Under the pieces are notes generated by a model. That model saw only the letters and a program-made list of their open reading frames with translations, did not search any database and was not told the DNA's origin. 64,000 nt of DNA from NCBI GenBank assembly GCA_019745395.1, contig JAIETG010000019.1, positions 83,626 to 147,625 of the forward strand, in the 5' to 3' direction. The position numbers and the translations under genes are program-made. Shown piece by piece: positions 51,146 to 59,337 of this stretch. Source of the stretch: Rhabdochlamydiaceae bacterium. GTDB lineage: Bacteria; Chlamydiota; Chlamydiia; Chlamydiales; Rhabdochlamydiaceae. Position 1 is the stretch's first letter; each line of letters opens with the position of its first letter.

Positions 51146-51210
51146 TGGGGGCGGTTGGACTCGAACCAACGAATCCCGAAGGAGAGGGATTTACAGTCCC
51201 TTTTAAATCG
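51146..51210 (-). tRNA. 3' fragment of tRNA-Tyr(GUA), probable attachment site
   Basis: On the minus strand there is an anticodon arm AGGGA-CTGTAAA-TCCCT (anticodon GTA), a class-II variable arm CTCCTTCGGGA, a T arm GTTGG-TTCGAGT-CCAAC and an acceptor 3' strand CGCCCCC with discriminator A at 51146. The 5' half is missing: nothing upstream can pair with CGCCCCC, and no normal D arm is present. Sequence up to 51235 (GGTGGAT...) does not restore the acceptor stem. This is the 3' half left at one end of an element integrated in a tRNA-Tyr gene. Confidence 0.78.
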
Positions 51211-51359
51211 ATTCCCTAACTTTCCTAATCCACCATTAAACTGTTGACTTCCCAATATTTACGAGGCAATCTGAGTTCTCAAAGATTCCCTTGGACACTT
51301 CTAGCGTCATCACAGTTTGGTTGGACAAGGGTTGGACAACTTTTAGACAGGAGTTCTCA

Positions 51360-52607
51360 ATGGGATGGATCAAATCAAAATTTCAAGGCGTACGTTACCG
51401 CGAACACCCAACAAGAAAGCATGGTCTCTTGCCAGACCGCTATTACACCATCTTCTATAAGCTTGATGGGAAAATGGTCCAAGAAGCCCTTGGCTGGGCC
51501 AGTGAGTCTTGGGAAGAACAAATCAATGGCGAGAGAAAACGGGCCAATTGGACAGAAAAGCGAGCAGCTGGCGTTTTAGCCGAGTTACAAAAAAACCAAA
51601 GCGTAGGAACAGGCCCTAGGACCTTAAAAGAAAAACGGGCTATGCAAGAAAAAACCCAAGCCATTCTTAAAGCCGAAAGTTTGACCCTGGCCGAATTTTG
51701 GGAACAAGATTACCAGCAGGTCCTAAAAGCTCGCATCAAGCCTGCATCATGGAAAAAAGAAGTCTCTCATTTTCAAAATCGCATTAACCCATTGATGGGA
51801 AATAAAGCTTTAACCTCTATCACCTCTGTGGATATAGAGCGAATGGTTGACCAAATGCGAACTGCTAAGTTAACACCTCGGACACAGCAATATGCTGTTG
51901 GAACATTCTTTCGTATCTGGAAGCTTGCAGCCAAGCGCAAGCTGGTTAAAATCGGAGATAATCCAGCAACAGCTATACCCGTCAAGCAAGTGAACAATGC
52001 TCGATTGCGCATTCTCTCTCCTGAAGAATTGAAAAGCATTCTCCAACACCTTGCTGCGTCAGATTCCCTGACACACGATATCACTTTATTCTGTGCCTAC
52101 ACAGGCTGTCGATTTTCTGAAGCTGCCCGTCTCAAGTGGGAACACGTTGATTTAGCTCGAAATGCAGCCCTCTTGACGGAGACGAAAAATAAAGATTCCC
52201 GAGAAATTTATTTAGAACCCGAAATAATCTCCTTACTCGAACGCCGCATCCCAGGAAGAACTGGTGAATTCGTTTTCACAAAAAAAGATGGATCGCTCTT
52301 AATAGAGCCCCCAAAATCTTTTAAAGCAGCTGTCGATAAGTTGGGATTTAACAAAGATCGAGGCCCTCGTGACCGCATCACCTTCCATTCATTAAGGCAT
52401 ACAGCAGCCACATTTGCAGCCCGCAATCATATCGATGTCAAAGATATGCAGCTGATCTTTGGCTGGAAAACCCCCTCCATGGTCTTCCGCTATGTCAAAG
52501 GGAATGAAAGCGCAAGACGCCATGCCATGAAAGGACTCGCACGCACTCTTTCGGGCGAAGAATCAAAAATCGTTCCTATAGAAAAAGCTGAAGAAGCCAG
52601 TGGATAA
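51360..52607 (+). CDS. Tyrosine recombinase/integrase
   Basis: A 415-residue phage-type integrase. I chose ATG 51360, which has AGGAG six bases upstream; the frame opens at 51291. The N-terminal SAM-like/AP2-type DNA-binding part includes GWIKSKFQGVRYREHPTRKH and LTLAEFWEQDYQQVLKARIK. The catalytic domain has the first Arg in AYTGCRFSEAARLKWEHVDL, the His-x-x-Arg box FHSLRHTAATFAA and the terminal Tyr in MVFRYVKGNE. It should drive site-specific integration and excision at tRNA-Tyr. Direct copies of GGTTGGACAA lie just upstream (51320-51340), possible arm-type binding sites. Confidence 0.93.
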   Translation: MGWIKSKFQGVRYREHPTRKHGLLPDRYYTIFYKLDGKMVQEALGWASESWEEQINGERKRANWTEKRAAGVLAELQKNQSVGTGPRTLKEKRAMQEKTQAILKAESLTLAEFWEQDYQQVLKARIKPASWKKEVSHFQNRINPLMGNKALTSITSVDIERMVDQMRTAKLTPRTQQYAVGTFFRIWKLAAKRKLVKIGDNPATAIPVKQVNNARLRILSPEELKSILQHLAASDSLTHDITLFCAYTGCRFSEAARLKWEHVDLARNAALLTETKNKDSREIYLEPEIISLLERRIPGRTGEFVFTKKDGSLLIEPPKSFKAAVDKLGFNKDRGPRDRITFHSLRHTAATFAARNHIDVKDMQLIFGWKTPSMVFRYVKGNESARRHAMKGLARTLSGEESKIVPIEKAEEASG

Positions 52608-52619
52608 TAGGAGTCTTTG

Positions 52620-53234
52620 ATGAACTACGAACAAGCCAAGAGGCTTATTTCCAAAAAGCTTCAGACTGAGCTCTATCAGCCCTATGGGATGGAACGTTAC
52701 AAAATGGTCCTCATGCTCAGAACAGGAATCGAAGCGACCACAGAAAAAGGTCGTATCTATCAACCCGTGCCTCTCGGCATTAATCTGGAATGGTTGATCA
52801 AAACCCTTTGCAGCAAGGAAAGCTATTTTGTAACGATCCGATTCACTGGGAAGCGCGCTGCAAACTTAGTCGAGCTCACCAAGCATCACCCAACCGCCTG
52901 GGATGCTGCAAAAGAGCTGGCAGCCAAGATTCTAGAACAAGGCGATCCTCTGCCTCCGGAGCTACGCCAATTTACCATCAAAGTTCTCAGAGGAGAAGAA
53001 GGGCCAAACAAACAAGGACGCTATAGAGCCGAGAATCTCTACCGTGATCAATGTGTAGCCGATGCCATCTATACGCTACACGAATGCGGCTTTAAACCTC
53101 TGACCAAAAATTCCAACGACAGTCAAAACAATTCTGCTTGCCATGTTGTCGTCGAGGCGTTGGCAAAGTTAGGCGATATGATTTCTTATGAAGCCGTCAG
53201 ATCGATTTGGAAAAACCACAAAGAATTTTGCTAA
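52620..53234 (+). CDS. Conserved element protein of unknown function
   Basis: A 204-residue protein starting 12 bases after the integrase stop, with AGGAG upstream of ATG 52620. It has LEWLIKTLCSKESYFVTIRF, AKELAAKILEQGDPLPPELR and VADAIYTLHECGFKPLTKNS. It has no signal or membrane segment and no motif that I can name. Its place between integrase and the primase module suggests a role in element regulation or maintenance. Confidence 0.72.
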   Translation: MNYEQAKRLISKKLQTELYQPYGMERYKMVLMLRTGIEATTEKGRIYQPVPLGINLEWLIKTLCSKESYFVTIRFTGKRAANLVELTKHHPTAWDAAKELAAKILEQGDPLPPELRQFTIKVLRGEEGPNKQGRYRAENLYRDQCVADAIYTLHECGFKPLTKNSNDSQNNSACHVVVEALAKLGDMISYEAVRSIWKNHKEFC

Positions 53235-53386
53235 TTCTCCCTCCTAAAACGCGTGCGGTGAAATGAATCACCTGTTTGTTCACCGCGCTTTCTCTTCTTT
53301 CTTTTTTTATGATCAGCATCAATGAATCCCTAGCTGTCTGCAAGACACATAGGGGAACAGAAAAAATCATTACAAAGGTGCAATAC

Positions 53387-53644
53387 ATGGAAAAAGAAGT
53401 GCTAATCAATGATGTCTTTAGTGAGATGGCGGCACGTTGGCCATCTTCTGTTGTCGCTCGGGCAGAGGTCAAACAATTCACTGGCGGAGGAATCAGCCCT
53501 AAAACTTTAGCAAATGCCGATTCTGAAGGCAGCGGGCCCACAGGCCGTTTCTTTATCGGACGGCGTGTCTGCTATACCGCTACTTCTCTCGTCGAATGGC
53601 TCAGAAAAAATACGAAAGGGGCAGATCATGCAAAAATTCATTGA
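53387..53644 (+). CDS. Small AlpA-like DNA-binding protein
   Basis: An 85-residue protein from ATG 53387, preceded by AAAGGTG. It has a helix-turn-helix-like region (VVARAEVKQFTGGGISPKTL, ANADSEGSGP) and ends in FFIGRRVCYTATSLVEWLRK. This is typical of AlpA/excisionase-like regulators carried next to integrases, with the Y-x-x-x-x-L-x-x-WL end of MerR-like wHTH proteins. It may act as excisionase or activator. It overlaps the next gene by 17 bases. Confidence 0.7.
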   Translation: MEKEVLINDVFSEMAARWPSSVVARAEVKQFTGGGISPKTLANADSEGSGPTGRFFIGRRVCYTATSLVEWLRKNTKGADHAKIH

Positions 53645-55589
53645 GGCAGTGCAGTCAGCAGGGCTAACCCCTCCTGAATGCATCAAAATAGATGGCAACA
53701 TCCAACGTTTTTCTAGCAATGGAAACCGCCATGACAAGGCAGGCTACTACTGCTTATTCAACAATGGGAATGATTTTATAGGTGGGTTCTTTGGCTGTTG
53801 GCGCTCGGATGTTTATCAAATATGGACAAACCAATCCGAAGCAGAATTAAATAATCGCGATTTATGGCTAGAGAATAGGCGCAAAATCGAAGCTTCAAAG
53901 AGAGAAATCGAGCTGGCTCGAAAGGAAAAAGCCAGCAATGCAGCCAAAAGAGCCCTAGAAATCTGGGAGCAAGCAAAACCAGCAACAGATGATCACCCTT
54001 ACCTTAAGAAAAAAGGCGTCAAATCTTATGGCTTGAAAGTCGATGAACAGGGGAATCTCCTCATCCCTGTTTTTGACTTAAAAAAGGAGTTTCACTCTTT
54101 GCAGCTGATATCAGCTGACCTTGATAAGAAGAAGTTCCTCCCAGGTGGAGTTGTGCGTGGCCATTGCTATTGGATCTCGGGGAAAGAGGATACTATTTAT
54201 CTTGCAGAAGGGTATGCAACAGCAGCTAGCATCCACCAGGCAACAGGAGCCACCGTCTATATTTCTTTTATGGCGGGAAATCTACTTCCTGTTGCCCAAA
54301 CTCTGAAAGTCAATAAACCTGACTCTCGACTTGTGGTAGCCGCAGACAACGATGCTTTCACGGATCAAAATCCAGGTTTGACTAAAGCAAAAGAAGCGGC
54401 TCAGGCTATCGGCGCTCCGTTCATTTGCCCCGAATTTTCTCCAGAATATCATGAAACACGACCGACCGACTTCAACGATCTGCATCTACTCCATGGACTT
54501 GAAGCTTTAAAGCTCAGATTGGATCAGATCCCGCCAAAACAAGAGCCCTCAAAGCCAGAAAAAGAGCAGAGGCAAACACCTAGACTTAGAACCGGTGCGG
54601 AAATTCGGAACCTGGATATTAAGATGGAGTGGCTCATCGAAGGCATCATACCCAAAGGAGCTGTTTCCCTCCTCTTCGGTCGTGGAGGAATTGGGAAAAC
54701 CACCCTAGCGCTGCAAATATGTGATGCGATTGCTTCAGGAGGTAGTTTTCTAAACATTCCTGCTGAAAAGACACCTGTGATCTATGTAGACTATGAGAAC
54801 TCTCTCGCTATCCTTGTAGATCGTTTAAAAAAAGTAGGCGGAGAACAGATCCTGTTTTGGACAGCTGCTGACTCCCCTGCACAACTCGACAGAGATCCCC
54901 AAGCCTACGTGGGCTTGTTAAAGAGCCATCCAAATGCTCTGCTCATTTTCGATACCCTGCGGAGCGCACAGACCGGTGATGAGAATGAATCTAGATCGAT
55001 GGCTCTTGTGATGCAAACTCTACGCCAATTGCGAGATCAGGGTGCAACGGTTATTCTTTTGCACCATACCAGGAAGGGATCGGATAGCACTTATAAAGGG
55101 TCAACTGCCATTTTTGATCTAGTGGATCATGTGATGGGGCTATATCCTGTGAAAGGACCAGAAGATGATCAAGAAGTTGACGAAGACCATATGGAGAACT
55201 CCGATCGAACCTTTCGATTTGGAACCAAGGATAAGACTCGCTTTCAGCCTTTTAAACACTTCCTTCGCTTTGACAAAGAGAGTCACCTTTTTGTTGCAGC
55301 TGATGACCCTAGCGATTTCACCCTTGCGCAAATTCAAAAACTGATCCCCTCAGAAGGAATCATCCAAAAAGACTTGTTGACGATTCTTGATAGCCGTTTG
55401 GGTCTTAAACAGCGAAGAGCCCTTGCCCTCCTGCAACAGGGAACAGACCGTTATTGGGTTGTTGAGAAGAAACCCTTCAAAAACTCTCTCGTCTACAAAC
55501 AGTTTTGTAGTTTTGCAAGCCCCATAGGAAATACAAAACTACAAAACTGGTCTGCTGAAGAACATGAAGAGACGGAAAACTGCCTTTAG
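53628..55589 (+). CDS. Fused Toprim primase and RepA-like (AAA_25) helicase
   Basis: A 653-residue replication protein, ATG 53628 with AGGGG upstream. Residues 100-175 form a PriCT/zinc-less primase-like start. A Toprim domain follows (about 185-285) with IYLAEGYATAASIHQATG and LVVAADNDAFTDQNPG holding its acidic residues. Residues 330-560 form a RecA-like helicase: Walker A GRGGIGKTTLALQI (351-), VIYVDYENSLAILVDRL, Walker B ALLIFDTLRSAQTG and LLHHTRKGSDSTYKGST. The C-terminus carries a winged-helix-like part. It should start autonomous replication of the element. The first palindromic repeat unit (55500-55549) lies inside its 3' end. Confidence 0.9.
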   Translation: MQKFIEAVQSAGLTPPECIKIDGNIQRFSSNGNRHDKAGYYCLFNNGNDFIGGFFGCWRSDVYQIWTNQSEAELNNRDLWLENRRKIEASKREIELARKEKASNAAKRALEIWEQAKPATDDHPYLKKKGVKSYGLKVDEQGNLLIPVFDLKKEFHSLQLISADLDKKKFLPGGVVRGHCYWISGKEDTIYLAEGYATAASIHQATGATVYISFMAGNLLPVAQTLKVNKPDSRLVVAADNDAFTDQNPGLTKAKEAAQAIGAPFICPEFSPEYHETRPTDFNDLHLLHGLEALKLRLDQIPPKQEPSKPEKEQRQTPRLRTGAEIRNLDIKMEWLIEGIIPKGAVSLLFGRGGIGKTTLALQICDAIASGGSFLNIPAEKTPVIYVDYENSLAILVDRLKKVGGEQILFWTAADSPAQLDRDPQAYVGLLKSHPNALLIFDTLRSAQTGDENESRSMALVMQTLRQLRDQGATVILLHHTRKGSDSTYKGSTAIFDLVDHVMGLYPVKGPEDDQEVDEDHMENSDRTFRFGTKDKTRFQPFKHFLRFDKESHLFVAADDPSDFTLAQIQKLIPSEGIIQKDLLTILDSRLGLKQRRALALLQQGTDRYWVVEKKPFKNSLVYKQFCSFASPIGNTKLQNWSAEEHEETENCL

Positions 55590-55934
55590 AAGTTTATGCT
55601 TAACCTACACATAATCAAGAGTTTTGTAGTTTTACAAAAGGTGCTTACAAAACTACAAAACTGACTGCAATCTAAAGAGAAAAACGCATCCTCAATTACT
55701 TCTGTTTTTCCACCTCCCTATATCCTTGATCATTTTGGCTCGCTTTCATACCAAAAAATTATTTTTATAATCAGTTTTGTAGTTTTGTAAACCCCTAGGA
55801 GATGAAAAACTACAAAACTGACTGCCAAGACACGCTAAAGGATGAAAAAACAGCCCTCGGGAATCTACATTTAACCATCACGAGATAAGAAACTTGCAGT
55901 TTTGTAAGAGGGGGTTTACAAAACTACAAAACTG
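55500..55934. repeat. Four palindromic repeat units, possible replication origin
   Basis: Four inverted repeats are built from the half-site CAGTTTTGTAGTTTTGTAA and its complement. Unit 1 is 55500-55515/55534-55549, inside the primase-helicase gene; unit 2 is 55620-55633/55649-55662; unit 3 is 55772-55786/55806-55820; unit 4 is 55897-55907/55916-55934. Stems are 14-16 bp in units 1-3. Unit 4 has lost 8 bases of the left half. The half-site itself is a GTTTTGTA tandem dimer. Units start 120, 152 and 125 bases apart with unrelated sequence between. This iteron-like layout behind a primase-helicase suggests oriV; regulatory or partition roles are alternatives. Confidence 0.88.
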
Positions 55935-56029
55935 AGCATCATTCACAGAAAAAACCGTCCAGACTTTCCGTTCAAGAATCCGAAGGCTTTTCAAATTCAA
56001 AAAGACAGGCGGTTGTCATTTACAAAGGA

Positions 56030-56887
56030 TCAAGCTTGAATGTGAGAATAGACCTTCTCAACTTCCCAAAAAGCTTCATCCAAGCTCAACATCAAAGCAC
56101 ACTCTTTTGCCAGCTCGTTGTATGGAACTTCCCATGCCTGGGGTGGCGCATCAACCTTTTGTGGAAGAGGATGTGTTTGACGAACTTTAAAGACCAGCCT
56201 TAACGCCTCTTTCAGGACTTCAAAATCCATCGATCTCATTTTTGCAAGTAGGACCATGTCGACCAAATCCTTAACACGCGTATTGGGTCTTTCAAGACGA
56301 GGGAGTGTATAGGCGTGCAACTTTTCCGCGAATTGCTGTTCAATAGAAATCATGAAAAAGACAGGAGAAGGAATACCACAAAAGCCCAACCAATCTGCTC
56401 CTCGCATGGTTTCTGTCCGAGTCACAACGGCATCAGCTCCTACATCCAACTGGAATCGCACAAATACTTTGCCATCAAGAAGAGCGGTAACAGAATATCT
56501 CGCCCCTCCATAAGGGGCATTATCTAAGTCGAGCTGAGCTTCTCCAATACGATAGACGAAAAAATCGCCAAGGTCTTGCTGAGCGAGCATACGCAACTCT
56601 TCTAGAATCATAGCACTTAAAAGATCGCTCTCTCCTTTCAGCCTCTTCAGAGAGGTAAGATCAATATCTTTCGTGGCGCGTGCCGTTTTGAGCCTTAATT
56701 CCATCGCATAACCGCCTTTCAGAAAAAAGCTCTGTTCTTCCGAAGAGAAAAGGCGTGCGAGCAATCTGTCAAAGGCGACTTTCCTTCTTAGTCGTTGTAA
56801 GTTCTCTCCCTTTTCCGTTGCCATGTTCTTTAAGCGATTTTCGAGGCTTTTTCTAAAATCGGCAGCTGTTTTAAATCTTGTAGTCAT
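56030..56887 (-). CDS. abiEii: AbiEii-type nucleotidyltransferase toxin
   Basis: A 285-residue nucleotidyltransferase of the AbiEii/AbiGii type IV toxin family. It has FFLKGGYAMELRLKTARATK and DIDLTSLKRLKG, giving the family GG...TKDID motif (about residues 58-76), then MISIEQQFAEKLHAYTLPRL with the conserved Lys, and RVKDLVDMVLLA. It should modify tRNA or a similar nucleic acid when free of its antitoxin. Its start overlaps the antitoxin gene by 17 bases, so translation is coupled. This pair probably stabilises the element or resists phage. Confidence 0.9.
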   Translation of the reverse strand: MTTRFKTAADFRKSLENRLKNMATEKGENLQRLRRKVAFDRLLARLFSSEEQSFFLKGGYAMELRLKTARATKDIDLTSLKRLKGESDLLSAMILEELRMLAQQDLGDFFVYRIGEAQLDLDNAPYGGARYSVTALLDGKVFVRFQLDVGADAVVTRTETMRGADWLGFCGIPSPVFFMISIEQQFAEKLHAYTLPRLERPNTRVKDLVDMVLLAKMRSMDFEVLKEALRLVFKVRQTHPLPQKVDAPPQAWEVPYNELAKECALMLSLDEAFWEVEKVYSHIQA

Positions 56888-57467
56888 TGAGAATCCTCAT
56901 CAATTTTGAACCAGCCTTGCAAGCGGCTATTTCATGGAGTTCTTTGCGAGAAATAAGACCTTTCTGAAGAGCATCTTGGATCGCTTGGACAATAAGATCC
57001 AACGAGAGCTTTCCTTCTTCAGCGATATCGAAAATGGTTCTTAAAGGGGTGGTTACCAGATATCCTTGCTGGGCTATCACTTCAGACTTGGGAAGATCAG
57101 CAAAGTGAAGAACAAGGTTTTTGGGTATGCTGGTCCATTTTCGGAAGTGCTTTGGCACAGTCATGTGCATTTTTGCTGGCATGGCATCAGAAAGCTCATG
57201 GATTTCTAAGGCTGTTTCATGAGACCAGATTCCTTGTACTTCTCCTTTTAGATTACGACTCCACAGGCTCCATAAAACTAGATCGGGATGTGATGTGACT
57301 GGATAGTGAGCTAAGCGGTAAATACCACGCTGCTCTTTGACCCATTCTCCAGAAGCCAGAAAGCGATGAAAGTTCGTGCGAGAATAGCCACACCTTACCG
57401 CTTGCTGGGTAGTGAAGTATCCTTGTTGGCGGTCGGCGATTTCAAAAAGATCATCTTTTTTGCTCAT
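56871..57467 (-). CDS. abiEi: AbiEi-type antitoxin/autoregulator
   Basis: A 198-residue protein with the AbiEi layout. The N-terminal winged-helix domain (FEIADRQQGYFTTQQAVRCG, YSRTNFHRFLASGEWVKEQR, GIYRLAHYP) is followed by the C-terminal antitoxin domain containing WSHETALEIHELSDAMPAKM, HMTVP and LVTTPLRTIFDIAEEGKLSL. The winged helix represses the operon. A perfect palindrome lies 9-25 bases upstream of the start. The antitoxin gene comes first, as is normal for AbiE. Confidence 0.9.
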   Translation of the reverse strand: MSKKDDLFEIADRQQGYFTTQQAVRCGYSRTNFHRFLASGEWVKEQRGIYRLAHYPVTSHPDLVLWSLWSRNLKGEVQGIWSHETALEIHELSDAMPAKMHMTVPKHFRKWTSIPKNLVLHFADLPKSEVIAQQGYLVTTPLRTIFDIAEEGKLSLDLIVQAIQDALQKGLISRKELHEIAACKAGSKLMRILNDYKI

Positions 57468-57475
57468 ACATGAAT

Positions 57476-57492
57476 GTTATCAATTTGATAAC
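57476..57492. promoter_or_regulatory. AbiEi operator palindrome
   Basis: GTTATCAA-T-TTGATAAC is a perfect 8-bp inverted repeat around one base, just upstream of the antitoxin start at 57467. It is well placed for autorepression by the winged helix. Confidence 0.78.
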
Positions 57493-57543
57493 TTTAACAC
57501 AATACATACACATAACTTATTTTATGTAAACAACTTACAAAAA

Positions 57544-59337
57544 TTATTTAGGATGATGATCTTTCTTTTCATGACGATTTGGGCTTAAGTATTGCATCCA
57601 AAGACTCTTCCCTCGAGTCACTAATCCTCCGTACTCTGCCGTGATGCCTATCAAGCTTACATTGATTAAACTGATTAAGACAAAAAGCCATGCTGAAAAC
57701 GCCTTCTTAGTTTTGAGCACATAACCCCTAAAAAATGCGTGACCTATACTATAGGCCAAAGTGCTAAGAGCCCAATTTCTATGCAAAAGAACATATGAAT
57801 TGCCTGGATGTCCCATTTTAGCTGCATATAGGCCTGTAGTGACCGTGAGGATCGCAAAGAATGCACCAGCAATCACGATCCAATGCGAAATATTGTGGTA
57901 AGGCTCTTTGACTTTCCCGATAAGAAATAGGCAGTCAAATACAAAAACCAAAATGAAAAGAACAATGGGAAAATGGAGAAGAATCGGATGGAGATCCCCG
58001 ATTTCAAATGCTGTCGTATTATGTGTATGTCCCGCTGCCTTATGATCAGGTGGATTCATTTTCTCCATAGAATCCATTTTCATGTCTGCTGGCATTTCTT
58101 GTTTTGACGACTGATCCTGCTGCAACATGCCATCCATTTTCATCTGACCATGTTGCATATGAGATGGGGCCTGCTGCTGTAAAGATGATGGATGGCCATA
58201 CCATCCTGGGTCATTGTAATTGGTAATTCCCTCGCGTACTTTTACGACGGTGAACATCCCGCTCATATCAATGAGCCCAAAAGGGCCAGGAGAACTGTAG
58301 GGCAAAAAATTAGGAGGTCTTTGCACATGATGACTCATCTCAAACATCTCCCCCATTCCCGTACTCCCCATAGGCATGTAATCGGGAAGGACTTTTTGGA
58401 TCTTATCTGCCCACTCTCCTTGATCAACTCCAATCATATTAGGAATGCCGTGCTCCATTCCGCTCATGGTATGATGCGTTTTATGGCAGTGGAGAGCCCA
58501 ATCGCCAGGTTCATCAGCTACAAATTCAATATCATGTGTATTCCCCACAACGACGTCGATTGTATTTCCTAAATATTGGGCGCTTTTAGGAAGCCTCCAC
58601 CCTCCAGATCCTGTCACAGTAAAAGCAAATCCATGTAAGTGGATGGGGTGATTATCCATGCTCAAGTTAGCAAAACGAATTCTCACCCGTTCGCCTTTTT
58701 TTACCACAAGTGGGTCTGCACCAGGAAAAATGCGCCCGTTAAAGGTAAAGTAATTGAAGTCGAGCATGACCATTGGATCAGGAGTTGATGCCCCAGAGGG
58801 AATGTACCATTCATGGACAAAGATCGCAAAATCTCTATCGACAGGAGGAGATTCAGGTTCTTTGGGATGAATGATAAAGAATCCCATCAGTCCCATTCCT
58901 AGCTGCGTCATTTCATCGAAATGGGGATGGTACATATAAGTACCGTGCTGTTTTAGAGTAAACTCATAAGTAAAAGTCTCCCCTGGAAGAATCGGAGCCT
59001 GATTGAGGCCCGTCACCCCATCCATGCTATTGGGGACAAGAATCCCATGCCAATGAATAGTTGTAGGTTCAGGAAGATGGTTTGTGACTAAAATCCTGAC
59101 TCGATCCCCCTCAACCGCTTCAATTGTAGGTCCTGGAGTGCCTCCATTGTATCCCCAGCAATTGACAACGAGTCCTGGTGCAAACTCTTGCTTAACAGGT
59201 TCTGCAATCAGGTGAAAGACTTTGACTCCATCTTCGATGACCCAAGGAAGTTTAGCCGTATTTGGCGTGATGACAGAATGCCTTTCCTGTTTACTACATC
59301 CAACAAGTACTATTAAGAGGAGAAGCCAATATCTCAC
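57544..59337 (-). CDS. Lipoprotein multicopper oxidase fused to a DUF2231 membrane domain
   Basis: A 597-residue envelope protein with lipobox LVGC (Cys14). Residues 30-370 form a cupredoxin multicopper oxidase with all four copper motifs: TIHWHGI, YHPHFDE, NHPIHLHGF and ALHCHKTHHTMSGM (with the type-1 Cys). A Met/His-rich region (MQHGQMKMDGMLQQDQ and MKMDSMEKMNPPDH, about 395-445) resembles the methionine-rich copper segments of CopA/CueO. The last 150 residues hold four membrane helices of DUF2231 type, starting FEIGDLHPILLHFPIVLFIL. This fusion of a periplasmic oxidase to a membrane domain is unusual. It overlaps the TolC-like gene by four bases. Confidence 0.9.
   Translation of the reverse strand: MRYWLLLLIVLVGCSKQERHSVITPNTAKLPWVIEDGVKVFHLIAEPVKQEFAPGLVVNCWGYNGGTPGPTIEAVEGDRVRILVTNHLPEPTTIHWHGILVPNSMDGVTGLNQAPILPGETFTYEFTLKQHGTYMYHPHFDEMTQLGMGLMGFFIIHPKEPESPPVDRDFAIFVHEWYIPSGASTPDPMVMLDFNYFTFNGRIFPGADPLVVKKGERVRIRFANLSMDNHPIHLHGFAFTVTGSGGWRLPKSAQYLGNTIDVVVGNTHDIEFVADEPGDWALHCHKTHHTMSGMEHGIPNMIGVDQGEWADKIQKVLPDYMPMGSTGMGEMFEMSHHVQRPPNFLPYSSPGPFGLIDMSGMFTVVKVREGITNYNDPGWYGHPSSLQQQAPSHMQHGQMKMDGMLQQDQSSKQEMPADMKMDSMEKMNPPDHKAAGHTHNTTAFEIGDLHPILLHFPIVLFILVFVFDCLFLIGKVKEPYHNISHWIVIAGAFFAILTVTTGLYAAKMGHPGNSYVLLHRNWALSTLAYSIGHAFFRGYVLKTKKAFSAWLFVLISLINVSLIGITAEYGGLVTRGKSLWMQYLSPNRHEKKDHHPK

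Noticed and set aside
51146..51235. A complete tRNA-Tyr gene
   Set aside because: The anticodon, variable and T arms are good, but the supposed 5' strand GGTGGAT cannot pair with CGCCCCC and no normal D arm forms; only the 3' half is real.
51244..51579. 111-codon frame overlapping the integrase
   Set aside because: It is out of frame with the integrase, which has catalytic motifs and a ribosome binding site.
55500..55934. CRISPR array
   Set aside because: The repeats are palindromes with internal loops, the spacing is 120-150 bases and unequal, and the first unit lies in a coding region; no cas genes are present.
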